A stretch of DNA of 28,251 nt from CAYYGL01 sp964471235 (GTDB lineage: Bacteria; Calditrichota; Calditrichia; RBG-13-44-9; J075): NCBI GenBank assembly GCA_964471235.1, contig CAYYGL010000048.1, positions 1 to 28,251 on the forward strand. Reading direction: 5' to 3'. Below the pieces are notes generated by a model, which was not told the origin of the DNA, made no database searches, and worked only from the letters and a program-made list of their open reading frames with translations. Positions 1 through 9,037 of the stretch are shown piece by piece; the first letter of the stretch is position 1, and every line of letters starts with the position of its first letter. The translations under genes were made by a program, and so were the position numbers.

Positions 1-612
1 ATTGGGGCAGGAATCCCCTAATCTTTTTTGATTTGTGCAATTTGTCATGCGCCCTTCATTTCTCCTTCCGGCAGATTGTTGCAGATATACCGGGATTCCG
101 TTCCAGCCAATTATACTTTTCTGAATTTCCTATGCCTGACGACCCTGCAAGGGGTGAACACAACGCCGGCAAGAAATGATCCAATCGAACCCCCGGTCTT
201 TTTAAGGGAAAACCCGGAAAACCGGGTCACCCTTTCAAAAAAATGAAGTCTTCTTTTGAAAATTCAGTGACTTAACAAAAAATGATTTTTAATAAATGTG
301 AGATAGGTCGACAGAAATCAAAATTGAAACCACTTATTACTATCGGACATTGTGTTTCAGTCTGAGAAATTATTCTGTAAAGGGGTATTAACAAAGGGGA
401 AATGACATTTCTAAAATTCCTGGCGGGGAGATCGGCTATTTCAAATTCCTTTCGTATTCCTCATCCCTTATTTGCTTCAGAACCAGCAGCCTTCAGAATG
501 ACACTCGTTTTAAATCTCCTTCGCTGCATTCAGGAATCGTTACCAGGCAATATTTTCCGGGGCTCATTCTGGTACCGACACTTCGGCGCCGATGATAGGG
601 GTAGAAAATCCG
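1..612. other. Non-coding upstream region with small hairpins
   Basis: No convincing gene is visible in this stretch. At the left edge GGGG (4-7) can pair with CCCC (15-18), followed a few bases later by a T-run (24-29), so this may be the remnant of a terminator for a gene outside the window. A stronger nested hairpin lies at 204-234: AAGGG/CCCTT outside and ACCCGG/CCGGGT inside around an AAAA loop. It has no T-tract on either strand, so it is not a classical terminator. Two reading frames (28-246 and 402-620) give peptides of uneven composition with no recognisable domain. No clear -35/-10 pair for the downstream kinase could be picked. Confidence 0.5.
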
Positions 613-2313
613 ATGAATGACAGTTTGAATTCTTTCACAACATATTTACCAGATCGATCAGAAGATACTTCTGAATTTGTAGAGTTTTTAGCCCAATTTA
701 GTAACCAACTCTTTCCGATAAGGGATTTTCAGACCCTTCTCACCACCACCCTGGATACCCTCAGCAAAATTTATACAAAGCATCATATCGAAATTGTTTT
801 CCGGCACGATGCAGGGAAATTGATTAAATTTGCCTGGCATCGGGATAAGGGAAGGGTTGATTCCGGGGAAGAACTTCCCACGCAACATAGTTTATACCAT
901 CAGGTTAGCAATTCACACCAGATTGTTTTAACGAACCTCTATTCGGCTTACTGCGAACAGGCACAAGTTGACGCGTTGGGAATTCCTGCCAGATCCTGGA
1001 TAGGGCTGCCAATCATTGTTCAGGAGGTAAGTTGGGGGAGCCTGGTGGTGTGGTGTGACATGCCCGATTTTAATTTTCAAGTAAATGATAAACATTTTCT
1101 CAGCACCATCAGCAATATCATGGCATTTCAGCTAAAAAACATTTATCTGTTGGACTATATCGTCGAACGAAACGGTACCGATAATGGCTACCATCATTTC
1201 CCTGGCAACAAACAGAACGATGCGATTTTACGAAATGCGGTTCACAAGTTAAACAACGTTTTTGCCATCCTGTTGGGGAAAACGGAAGTTCTCCGGAAGA
1301 AAATTACTCTCCCCCATTACCGAGAAGAGTTGGGATTATTAATTCACACCATTCACGATGGTGCTACCACAGTTAAAGAATTATTACACACTACCGCACC
1401 AGCAAAAAAATCCTCCCCGGCAGAGCGTATTGATCTGAATCTATTGATTCGGGAGGTAATGGGTTCACTACAACCAAGATTTGAAAACCAGGCAAAATCC
1501 CGGGGAATTCATTATGATACTCACGTTGATCTGGACACCATCCCTCCGATTAAGGGAAATGAGTCCGACCTTCGGGAAATGCTGGTTAATTTAATAACCA
1601 ATGCCCTGGATGCCATGCCCCGCGGCGGTACTCTGTCAATTCAAACGAAACTGAATAAAAACAACATCCTCGTTTTTGTGAAGGATACCGGGATAGGGAT
1701 TCCTTTCAATCTTCATGAAAAAATTTTTGAACCGGAGTTTACCACCAAAGGACAGCATGGAAACGGCCTGGGATTGAGCATTGTAAAAGAGATAATTCAC
1801 CGTCACCATGGGGAAATTTTTGTAGATTCTGCACCGCATAAAGGGGCGGTGTTTATGGTGGAATTTCCGCTGGAGCATCTACGATATCCGGAGAACGGAA
1901 ATCTCTCGCATCCTCCCCAACATTCCCGAAAAGTTCTGTTGGTAGACCACCAGGGAAATTTATTGGATACTTTAGAAGAGATCCTAAAAGAAGAGGGGTG
2001 GGAAGCGACTGCTGCCGCTACCGCACATGATGCCCTCCTCAAACTCCAAAAATATGATTGTGACCTTGTGCTTACTGATTTCCGAATGCCGGATATCAAT
2101 GGAATCGACCTGGCGGAAAAATTAAAGATTATTAAGCCTGCAATTCCGATTTACCTGATCAGCGGGCTGAATCAACTGGATCCCTCTTTAATCCACCATA
2201 GCAAATGGATTGATGGCATCCTTCACAGACCGTTGGATTTGACCAAAATCCGTCGGGAAATCTTACAGAAAATCAGTAAAAATGGAAATTCATTTCACAA
2301 AAATGGCAAGTGA
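613..2313 (+). CDS. Hybrid sensor histidine kinase (GAF - HK - receiver)
   Basis: This is a predicted soluble signalling kinase of 566 residues. No membrane segment is seen. An N-terminal region of about 180 residues looks GAF-like. The dimerisation/phospho-acceptor box is AVHKLNN (H211). The ATP-binding domain has the N-box around N330 (NLITNALDAM), the G1 box DTGIGIP from D358 and a G2 box GNGLGLSIV. The C-terminal receiver starts near residue 440, with the predicted phospho-acceptor D489 in LTDFRMPD. The receiver is partly degenerate: the usual acidic pair is D445-H and the conserved Lys is Arg539. I chose the ATG at 613 because AGGGG (597-601) sits 11 bases upstream; the in-frame ATG at 592 has poorer context. 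It precedes a second hybrid kinase by 72 bases, so the two may be co-transcribed. Its ligand and target are unknown. Confidence 0.85.
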   Translation: MNDSLNSFTTYLPDRSEDTSEFVEFLAQFSNQLFPIRDFQTLLTTTLDTLSKIYTKHHIEIVFRHDAGKLIKFAWHRDKGRVDSGEELPTQHSLYHQVSNSHQIVLTNLYSAYCEQAQVDALGIPARSWIGLPIIVQEVSWGSLVVWCDMPDFNFQVNDKHFLSTISNIMAFQLKNIYLLDYIVERNGTDNGYHHFPGNKQNDAILRNAVHKLNNVFAILLGKTEVLRKKITLPHYREELGLLIHTIHDGATTVKELLHTTAPAKKSSPAERIDLNLLIREVMGSLQPRFENQAKSRGIHYDTHVDLDTIPPIKGNESDLREMLVNLITNALDAMPRGGTLSIQTKLNKNNILVFVKDTGIGIPFNLHEKIFEPEFTTKGQHGNGLGLSIVKEIIHRHHGEIFVDSAPHKGAVFMVEFPLEHLRYPENGNLSHPPQHSRKVLLVDHQGNLLDTLEEILKEEGWEATAAATAHDALLKLQKYDCDLVLTDFRMPDINGIDLAEKLKIIKPAIPIYLISGLNQLDPSLIHHSKWIDGILHRPLDLTKIRREILQKISKNGNSFHKNGK

Positions 2314-2385
2314 AACATGGTGAAAAATCAATAACAATTTTGTTACCTACGATCCTTCTCTTGAGGCACCGGAGATTTCTGTCTT

Positions 2386-4779
2386 ATGAAAATGCTACTA
2401 CAATTCCAGGGACGTCAAGTTACAGCACATTTCTTCCTCCAGGAATCCGCCTATCAATTGACACCCATACCGCCATATAAACTTGAGCCATGCGGAGCAG
2501 CGCTTTCCGAGCAGCAGGTGATACTCCGGCAAGATGACGACGGGTATACCATCTGTGTAAATGATCCGCATTTCAACCTCCGCGTCAATGGGGAATTGGT
2601 TCAGCAAAAAAAATTAGCCCCCGGTGATCGGATTCAGCTTGACAAAGAGATTACTTTTTTATATCTGAACATACCGGTTCCTTCCGCCGGCAACGAATCT
2701 CAAACGATGGATGTTGGAAGATGGGAATGGTTACATCAGTATCGGAACATCAAAGATATCACCCGAAAGCTCTATTCAGCAGCGCACCTTCCCGATCTGT
2801 TATATCTTTTGCTGGAAGAAGCGGTTCAATTGACGGGCATGGAACGAGGCTTTATTGCTTTAAGCGATGACAATGATGAAATTGATTTGAGCGAGACCAA
2901 CCGTATCGAATTTTCCAAATCCCCAACACAAGTTCCCTTAACTTTTCCGAATTCGGTTGTTCAACAGGTCATCCATTCCGGTGAATGGATTTTTTTGCCG
3001 GCAAAAGACAGGGATATCATTACCCGGTTTCCGGAAATAGAGAGGTTCTCTCTTCAGGCGCTTATCTGCCATCCTCTGACCTATAAAGAACGATTGATCG
3101 GTATCCTGTATCTGGATGCCAGACATGCCTGCAACGAACTCACCGAATTCCATCACCTTTTGTTCTCAATATTGATGGATCATGCTGAAATTGCTATTGG
3201 AAATTTAAAAAGATACCAACAGAGCAGTCAACTTAATCACCATTTGAAGAATAAGATTGAGGAATCGGAGAAGCGGTTTCGTCAAATTGTTGAGTTATCG
3301 CCTGATGCAATTTTTGTTCACAGTGACGAGCGGCTGGTTTATATCAATCCCGCCGGTGTAAAAATGTTGGGAGCTGAGACACCGGCAGAATTGCTGGGTA
3401 AGCCGGTGTTAGACCTGATTCATCCGGATTATCATGAACTGGTGAAACGACGAATCAATATGGAACTGGAAACGGAGTCCCCGGTCCCTTTGATTGAGGA
3501 AAAGTTAATTCGCCTGGACGGACAGCCAGTGACAGTGGAGGTGACGGCTGCCAGTATCCCTTATGACGGTAAAATCGCGGCACTGGTGGTGGCGCGGGAT
3601 ATTACGGAAAAATTGCTGATCGCCGAAGAACGGTTGAAATCTCAGAAAGCGGAATCGCTTGCCACCCTTGCCGGTGGCATTGCGCACGATTTTAACAACA
3701 TTCTCACCGCAATTCTCGGCTACCTGTCCCTGGCAAAAACCGAGAATCTGGGGGATTCCACAAAGCTACTAAAAGACCTGGAGAATGCCGAGAAGGGTGC
3801 CTTAAGGGCAAAAAGCCTCACCCGGCAACTGCTGACGTTCGCTAAGGGAGAAACACCGGAAAAGAAAGTCGGAAATATTGCCAGTTTAATTCGGGAAACC
3901 GTACCGTTTTTGCTATATGGTTCAGCCGTTCGCCTGGAATTGTCTATAGACGATGATTTATGGCATGTTCAAATGGATGAGGGACAAATTGGTCAGGTGA
4001 TAAGCAATTTGACCATCAATGCGGTGCAGGCAATGCCAGATGGCGGAACTATCCGGGTGACCGGAGAAAATGCTTCTCTCGATAAAAAGAACCCCCTCTC
4101 AATTCCGGCAGGTAAATATATTAAAATTTCCTTTCAGGATACCGGAACTGGCATTCCGAAAAGCATGCTATCCAAAATTTTTGATCCCTACTTTACCACT
4201 AAAGAAACGGGCAGCGGATTGGGACTTGCCACCAGCATCTCTATTATCAAAAGACATAATGGCACCATTACGGTAGATTCAACACCCGGAACGGGTAGTA
4301 ATTTTACCCTGTATTTACCGGCATCGAGCCAAAAAATTGAAGAATCCATTGTAGACTATCCGACGGTATCCCCCGGCAAAGGAAAAATTCTGGTAATGGA
4401 TGATGAAGAATATGTACAGAGTTTTGCTTACTCCGCTCTGACCAATTTAGGTTATGATGTCAAAATTGCCAGGGATGGAAATCAAACGATCAACCTGTAT
4501 CGGGAAGCACTGGCAGAGAAGATACCGTTTGATGTCGTAATTATTGATTTGACCATCCCGGGTGGTATGGGCGGAAAGGAAACGATTCGCCGATTACGGG
4601 AATTGGATCCGGATGTTACTGCCGTTGTCTCCAGCGGATATTCCACAAATCCCATTCTGGCAAACTATCGTGCTTATGGGTTTGATGCCATTCTGGAAAA
4701 GCCCTATCGGATCAACGACCTTAGTGAAGTTTTAAAAAAGGTTTTAAGCCGCAAGGCAGTTGCATCGAAAGGCAGGTAG
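2386..4779 (+). CDS. Hybrid sensor histidine kinase (FHA-like - GAF - PAS - HK - receiver)
   Basis: This is a 797-residue cytoplasmic hybrid kinase. Residues ~1-95 resemble an FHA fold (VNGE followed by LAPGDRIQL). A GAF domain follows at ~120-280, then a PAS domain at ~295-410 (FRQIVELSPDAIFVH). The phospho-acceptor is H434 in GIAHDFNNIL, and the ATPase domain shows DTGTGIP and GSGLGLA. The receiver at ~665-790 is complete: acidic pair D672/D673, phospho-acceptor D721 (IIDLTIPG) and Lys772 (LEKPY). GGAG at 2371-2374 supports the ATG at 2386. The 72-base gap from the first kinase contains a perfect TAACAA-TT-TTGTTA palindrome (2332-2345). No response regulator with a DNA-binding output is adjacent, so the phosphorelay partner lies elsewhere. 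The FHA assignment is the weakest part. Confidence 0.87.
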   Translation: MKMLLQFQGRQVTAHFFLQESAYQLTPIPPYKLEPCGAALSEQQVILRQDDDGYTICVNDPHFNLRVNGELVQQKKLAPGDRIQLDKEITFLYLNIPVPSAGNESQTMDVGRWEWLHQYRNIKDITRKLYSAAHLPDLLYLLLEEAVQLTGMERGFIALSDDNDEIDLSETNRIEFSKSPTQVPLTFPNSVVQQVIHSGEWIFLPAKDRDIITRFPEIERFSLQALICHPLTYKERLIGILYLDARHACNELTEFHHLLFSILMDHAEIAIGNLKRYQQSSQLNHHLKNKIEESEKRFRQIVELSPDAIFVHSDERLVYINPAGVKMLGAETPAELLGKPVLDLIHPDYHELVKRRINMELETESPVPLIEEKLIRLDGQPVTVEVTAASIPYDGKIAALVVARDITEKLLIAEERLKSQKAESLATLAGGIAHDFNNILTAILGYLSLAKTENLGDSTKLLKDLENAEKGALRAKSLTRQLLTFAKGETPEKKVGNIASLIRETVPFLLYGSAVRLELSIDDDLWHVQMDEGQIGQVISNLTINAVQAMPDGGTIRVTGENASLDKKNPLSIPAGKYIKISFQDTGTGIPKSMLSKIFDPYFTTKETGSGLGLATSISIIKRHNGTITVDSTPGTGSNFTLYLPASSQKIEESIVDYPTVSPGKGKILVMDDEEYVQSFAYSALTNLGYDVKIARDGNQTINLYREALAEKIPFDVVIIDLTIPGGMGGKETIRRLRELDPDVTAVVSSGYSTNPILANYRAYGFDAILEKPYRINDLSEVLKKVLSRKAVASKGR

Positions 4780-4800
4780 TTTTGCCTGGCTGGCACTGGT

Positions 4801-4983
4801 CATTTCGAGCGAAAAAGTTTTTTTTCATTTCCCCCCGAATACAATCACCCTAAATTTACCCCATCAAAATGGCGAATATATGGCTGCTTTCCGGTAAGGA
4901 GATACAGCCGATACAGTAGGAGCAATTCCGGAAATCGGGCAAAAGAAGACATCTGTTCACAATTAAACAATCGAGGTAAAATC
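4801..4983 (+). other. Intergenic spacer with weak terminator and promoter candidates
   Basis: After the second kinase, a short TTTC-GAGC-GAAA hairpin is followed by an A/G stretch and a run of eight T (4818-4825), which may be a weak terminator. Further on, TTTACC (4855-4860) and TATATG (4877-4882), 16 bases apart, are a marginal promoter candidate for apgM. GAGGT just before 4984 is the ribosome-binding site. Nothing else is recognisable. Confidence 0.3.
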
Positions 4984-6192
4984 ATGAAAGACAGCATTTT
5001 GCAGGATTTAATCATTCGCAATGAACGGAAAATCATCTTTTTGATTATGGATGGTCTGGGTGGTTTACCGGTAGCCACGGATGGTAAAACGGAGCTGGAG
5101 ACTGCCAAAACCCCCAATTTTGACAGATTTATCCGGGAAGGGAACGGCGGAATGCTGGACCCGGTCACACCGGGAATTACCCCGGGAAGCGGACCCGGGC
5201 ACCTGGCATTATTTGGATATGACCCGCTGGAATACATTATTGGCAGGGGAGTGCTTTCTGCGCTGGGGGTAGATTTTGAACTAACCGACCGGGATGTTGC
5301 CGCCCGACTCAATTTTTGCACCATCGACCAAGAGGGCAACGTGACGGACCGGCGGGCGGGGCGAATTCCCACCGAACTCAATCGAAAATTGGTCCAAAAA
5401 ATTCGGGAGAATGTAACGCTAAGCGACGGGGTGGAATTTTTTATTGAAACCGAATCGGAACACCGCGCCATGCTGGTGATTCGAGGCGACGGGCTGGGCG
5501 GAAATTTAAACGACACCGACCCTCAGCAAACCGGAGTGCCGCCCATGGAACCCAAAGGCGAAGACAAAGCCTCTCAACGGACGGCAAAATATGTGCAGGA
5601 ATTTCTGGAACAGGTGCAAACGTTGTTAAAGGATGAACACCCGGCAAACATGATTCTGGCACGCGGATTTGCCAAATACGAACCTCTGCCCACCCTGGAA
5701 GAACGGTACGGGTTAAAATCCTGCGCCATTGCCCAGTATCCTATGTATCGCGGTTTGGCTCGACTGGTGGGAATGACCGTACTGCCTAAACCGGAAAATT
5801 ATAGTGAAATGTGGTCCCAGCTTACAGAACATTATCATAATTATGATTTCTTTTTTATCCATTTTAAAAAGACCGACAGCACCGGGGAAGACGGTAACTT
5901 TGGAAAAAAAGTGTCGGTGATTGAAGAAGTGGATGCCTGGGCTGGTCAATTGCGGAAGTTAAAACCGGCGGTGTTGGTGGTAACCGGGGATCATTCCACT
6001 CCTTCTCAGTTAAAATCCCATAGCTGGCACCCGGTGCCCATGCTCCTGTGGTCTGATACCTGCCGACCGGATGAAGTCACCCGTTTCGGGGAACGATACT
6101 GCCTCCAGGGAGCAATTGGGCGGATGCCCACGAAACACCTGATCATGCTGTCTCTGGCACATGCGGAACGGCTGAAAAAATTCGGAGCATAG
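4984..6192 (+). CDS. apgM: 2,3-bisphosphoglycerate-independent phosphoglycerate mutase, archaeal type
   Basis: This enzyme interconverts 3- and 2-phosphoglycerate in glycolysis and gluconeogenesis without a 2,3-BPG cofactor. At 402 residues it matches the ApgM branch of the alkaline-phosphatase superfamily and is much shorter than the ~510-residue GpmI. Visible signatures are IFLIMDGLGG near the N-terminus (metal-binding Asp), then TPGITPGSGPGHLALFGYDP with the catalytic Ser. The C-terminal metal site is VTGDHSTPS followed by SHSWHPVPMLL. GAGGT lies about 8 bases before the ATG at 4984. ApgM occurs in archaea and in many anaerobic or deep-branching bacteria, which fits the ferredoxin-linked metabolism at the other end of the window. 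Confidence 0.93.
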   Translation: MKDSILQDLIIRNERKIIFLIMDGLGGLPVATDGKTELETAKTPNFDRFIREGNGGMLDPVTPGITPGSGPGHLALFGYDPLEYIIGRGVLSALGVDFELTDRDVAARLNFCTIDQEGNVTDRRAGRIPTELNRKLVQKIRENVTLSDGVEFFIETESEHRAMLVIRGDGLGGNLNDTDPQQTGVPPMEPKGEDKASQRTAKYVQEFLEQVQTLLKDEHPANMILARGFAKYEPLPTLEERYGLKSCAIAQYPMYRGLARLVGMTVLPKPENYSEMWSQLTEHYHNYDFFFIHFKKTDSTGEDGNFGKKVSVIEEVDAWAGQLRKLKPAVLVVTGDHSTPSQLKSHSWHPVPMLLWSDTCRPDEVTRFGERYCLQGAIGRMPTKHLIMLSLAHAERLKKFGA

Positions 6193-6287
6193 TTGATCGT
6201 CTTTCCACGCAGAGCCAATTGACCCGGAGGATATAGCGGTTCAAATTGCAGCGGCAAAGCTTACGGGGGCAATCCGGGATAAAAGTA

Positions 6288-6323
6288 GTTAGATCAGACT
6301 TACCTGAAAGACGTCTGTCTAAC
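6288..6323. repeat. Long inverted repeat between apgM and the Mo-oxidoreductase gene
   Basis: GTTAGA-T-CAGAC (6288-6299) is complementary to GTCTG-TCTAAC (6313-6323), giving 11 base pairs with one bulged T around a 13-base loop. No T-tract follows it on the + strand, so it is either a large operator-like inverted repeat or an RNA hairpin in the leader of the next gene. Confidence 0.55.
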
Positions 6324-6400
6324 CACTCACAGACTATTATTCCTGTTTCCTCATGGTTTATTCTCCGCCATTTTTAAAAAATGAAACCGGTTATTGATTT

Positions 6401-8590
6401 ATGCACTCCTCACTTGTTCAAACCCATTACCGCACCTGCAATTTGTGTGAAGCAATATGCGGCATCGCCATTACCCACCGGGATGGTGAGATACTCAGCA
6501 TCTCCGGAGATGAAGAGAATCCCCTCAGCCAGGGGCACATTTGCCCCAAAGCCACTGCTTTACAGGATATTTATCACGATCCGGATCGTTTGAAACACCC
6601 TCTGCGCCGAACTGCTGCCGGGTGGGAGACCATCCGATGGGAGGATGCGTTTGAAGAGGTTACCCGCCAGTTGAAGTCTGTTCAACAGAAATACGGTCGG
6701 GATGCGGTTGCCTTTTACCAGGGGAATCCCACGGTGCACAGCGTGGGAACCATGCTTTTTGCACCGAAATTCTTCCGTACCCTGCACACCAAAAACCGCT
6801 ACTCCGCAACTTCAGTAGATCAACTGCCCCACCATTTTGCAGCCTATTTCATGTTCGGGCATCAGATGATGCTGCCCATCCCGGATGTTGATCGCACCGA
6901 TTACATGCTTATCATCGGAGCCAATCCGGTGGTGTCCAACGGGAGCCTCATGACAGCACCGGGCATCAAGAAGCGGTTGAAAGCGCTAAAGGAACGCGGC
7001 GGGAAATTAGTGGTAATCGACCCCCGGCGTACCGAAACCGCTGCCCGGGCAGATGCGCACCACTTCATTCGCCCGGGCAGCGATGTGCTGTTGTTGCTTG
7101 CCATGCTCCATACCCTGTTTACCGAACGCCGGATACACTCCGGACGATTGGAAGATTTTACTGACGGGATCGAAACGATCGAGTCGTTGACGAAGGATTT
7201 TCCCCCGGAACGGGTGGCATCAATTATTGGCATGGAAGCGGAGACCATCCGCCGGTTAGCCCGGGATTTCAGCGCAGCGCCAGCAGCGGTTTGTTACGGG
7301 AGAATCGGCGCCTCCACCCAGCAATTCGGGGCACTCTGCCAGTGGCTGATCAATGTGCTGAACATCGTTACCGGGAACCTGGATAAACCGGGCGGGGCTA
7401 TGTTTACCACCCCGGCAATCGATGTAGTGCAGCAGATGGCAAAACAGAGACGATTCGGGAGTTATGCCCGTTGGACCAGCCGGGTACGGGGGTTGCCGGA
7501 GTTTGGCGGAGAACTCCCCGCAGCAGTGCTCGCCGAGGAAATTTTAACCGAAGGAGAAGGGCAGGTAAAGGCGTTGATCACCTCTGCCGGCAATCCGGTA
7601 CTCTCAACTCCCAATGGTGCCCAATTGGAACGTGCCCTTACCCAGTTGGAGTTTATGGTCTCCATCGATTATTACCTTAACGAAACCACCCGTCATGCCC
7701 ACATCATTCTCCCGCCTACCTGCGGGCTGGAAACCGGGCATTATGATCTGATTTTTCACCTTTTTGCAGTGCGTAATACCACCAGCTATTCCCCACCTCT
7801 GTTTCCCCCATCTCCCGGGGCTAAACACGACTGGCAAATTTTCCGGGAACTTCTACGACGAATGCGGAATGGACGGCAAAAACAAAATTTGTTCAGCCGG
7901 ATGTTGCAGACCATTACAGACCGTTTTACCCCGGAAATACTGCTGGATATTGCCCTTCGTTCCGGACCCTATGGCAAACAGGGAAACCGGTTTTTATCCG
8001 GGAATGGTCTTACGTTAAGAAAACTAAAAAAACATCCGCATGGAATTGACCTTGGCGCTTTGAGACCCTGTCTGCCCAAGCGGTTGTTCACGGTGGATAA
8101 GCACATTCACCTGGCGCCCCTGCTTTTTGTGAAAGAGATGGGGCGGGTTTCATCTGTATTTTTTGATTCGGGCAGGACGGAGCAGAATCAGGAATCGCTT
8201 GCCTTGATTGGCAGGCGACAATTGCGCAGCAACAATTCCTGGATGCATAACAGCCGGCGATTGGTAAAAGGAAAAGAGCGTTGTACATTGCTAATCAATC
8301 CGGAAGATGCCGAACAGCGGGGCATTACAAACGGGCAACTGGTGGAAGTAAGTTCCCGGGCGGGAAAAGTGCACATTAAAGCGGAAATTACCACGGAAAT
8401 TATGCCCGGGGTGGTGAGTATTCCCCACGGCTGGGGACATCACCGGGAGGGAATTCGGCTGCAAATTGCCCGGGAACATCCCGGGGTCAGCATCAATGAT
8501 TTGACCGATGAGCAGGAGATTGATCAATTGACCGGCAATGCTGCCTTCAATGGGGTGCCGGTAACAGTTGCTCCAGCGGAATCTCATTAA
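6401..8590 (+). CDS. Molybdopterin-dependent oxidoreductase, [4Fe-4S]-containing
   Basis: This is a 729-residue catalytic subunit of the DMSO-reductase/formate-dehydrogenase superfamily binding a bis-MGD cofactor; its substrate is unknown. The N-terminal iron-sulfur motif is C13-x2-C16-x3-C20-x27-C48. The cofactor-binding segments include DRTDYMLIIGANP..SNGSLMTAPG and VVIDPRRTETA. The C-terminal molydopterin-dinucleotide-binding domain is around LLINPEDAEQRGI and SIPHGWGHHREG. No twin-arginine or other signal peptide is seen, so it should be cytoplasmic. The region that in formate dehydrogenases and Nap/Nar enzymes carries the Cys/SeCys metal ligand reads YSATSVDQLPHHFAAY and has no Cys. ATG 6401 is the first possible start, since an in-frame TGA sits at 6395, and its ribosome-binding site is weak. 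No electron-transfer subunit or maturation gene is adjacent. Confidence 0.88.
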   Translation: MHSSLVQTHYRTCNLCEAICGIAITHRDGEILSISGDEENPLSQGHICPKATALQDIYHDPDRLKHPLRRTAAGWETIRWEDAFEEVTRQLKSVQQKYGRDAVAFYQGNPTVHSVGTMLFAPKFFRTLHTKNRYSATSVDQLPHHFAAYFMFGHQMMLPIPDVDRTDYMLIIGANPVVSNGSLMTAPGIKKRLKALKERGGKLVVIDPRRTETAARADAHHFIRPGSDVLLLLAMLHTLFTERRIHSGRLEDFTDGIETIESLTKDFPPERVASIIGMEAETIRRLARDFSAAPAAVCYGRIGASTQQFGALCQWLINVLNIVTGNLDKPGGAMFTTPAIDVVQQMAKQRRFGSYARWTSRVRGLPEFGGELPAAVLAEEILTEGEGQVKALITSAGNPVLSTPNGAQLERALTQLEFMVSIDYYLNETTRHAHIILPPTCGLETGHYDLIFHLFAVRNTTSYSPPLFPPSPGAKHDWQIFRELLRRMRNGRQKQNLFSRMLQTITDRFTPEILLDIALRSGPYGKQGNRFLSGNGLTLRKLKKHPHGIDLGALRPCLPKRLFTVDKHIHLAPLLFVKEMGRVSSVFFDSGRTEQNQESLALIGRRQLRSNNSWMHNSRRLVKGKERCTLLINPEDAEQRGITNGQLVEVSSRAGKVHIKAEITTEIMPGVVSIPHGWGHHREGIRLQIAREHPGVSINDLTDEQEIDQLTGNAAFNGVPVTVAPAESH

Positions 8591-8627
8591 TTTAATCACT
8601 CACTACAAATTCAGATAAGGAGCTATC

Positions 8628-9014
8628 ATGAATCAACGCCCACTGAACAACGATGAACTGCAAAAAATGATGCAGCTGCCGGATGAGAATCCGGTGGTGA
8701 TGATCAATTTGCTCAAGTTTAAAACGGAAACCGCCAATGGCAACTCCGGAAAGGAAGTATATCAACAATATATGAAACAAGCAGCTCCACTTTTAGCGAA
8801 GGTTGGTGGACGACTGTTGTGGAAAGGAACTGTGGAGAATTACATCGTCGCCGGGGATTCGGATCACTGGGACCAGGTTTTATTGGTGGAGTATCCTTCC
8901 CGGGCAGCATTTTTGAAACTGGTCAATATGCCGGAATTTCAGGCAATTCAGGTTCTTCGTAGCGAAGCGCTGGAAGATACCGTGCTGATTTCCTCCAATA
9001 CAGGAGGGGAGTGA
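8628..9014 (+). CDS. DUF1330 domain protein
   Basis: This is a small 128-residue protein of the dimeric alpha/beta-barrel (ferredoxin-like) type annotated as DUF1330. Recognisable family positions are VVMINLLKF near residue 23, the Y-x-x-Y and GG segment (YQQYMKQAAPLLAKVGG), a WD-x-V-L-LVEYPSRAAF block and the terminal R-x-EAL-D-T motif. A good TAAGGAG site lies just before the ATG. It follows the molybdopterin oxidoreductase by 37 bases and is probably co-transcribed with it. Biochemical function in this family is poorly defined; a role in an oxidative or aldehyde-handling reaction alongside the Mo enzyme is only a guess. Confidence 0.8.
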   Translation: MNQRPLNNDELQKMMQLPDENPVVMINLLKFKTETANGNSGKEVYQQYMKQAAPLLAKVGGRLLWKGTVENYIVAGDSDHWDQVLLVEYPSRAAFLKLVNMPEFQAIQVLRSEALEDTVLISSNTGGE

Positions 9015-9037
9015 GCCGGATGTCAGTCGAATAAACT

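Noticed and set aside
28..246. 72-codon frame at the left edge
   Set aside because: It runs through a hairpin region, has no ribosome-binding site and no family resemblance.
402..620. 72-codon frame with AGGGG upstream that overlaps the first kinase start
   Set aside because: The peptide has uneven composition and no recognisable domain; the Shine-Dalgarno-like run is only two bases from the ATG.
4845..5516. 223-codon minus-strand frame opposite apgM
   Set aside because: It is antisense to a clearly conserved enzyme; its Ser/Arg/Pro-rich sequence is a shadow of the apgM codons.
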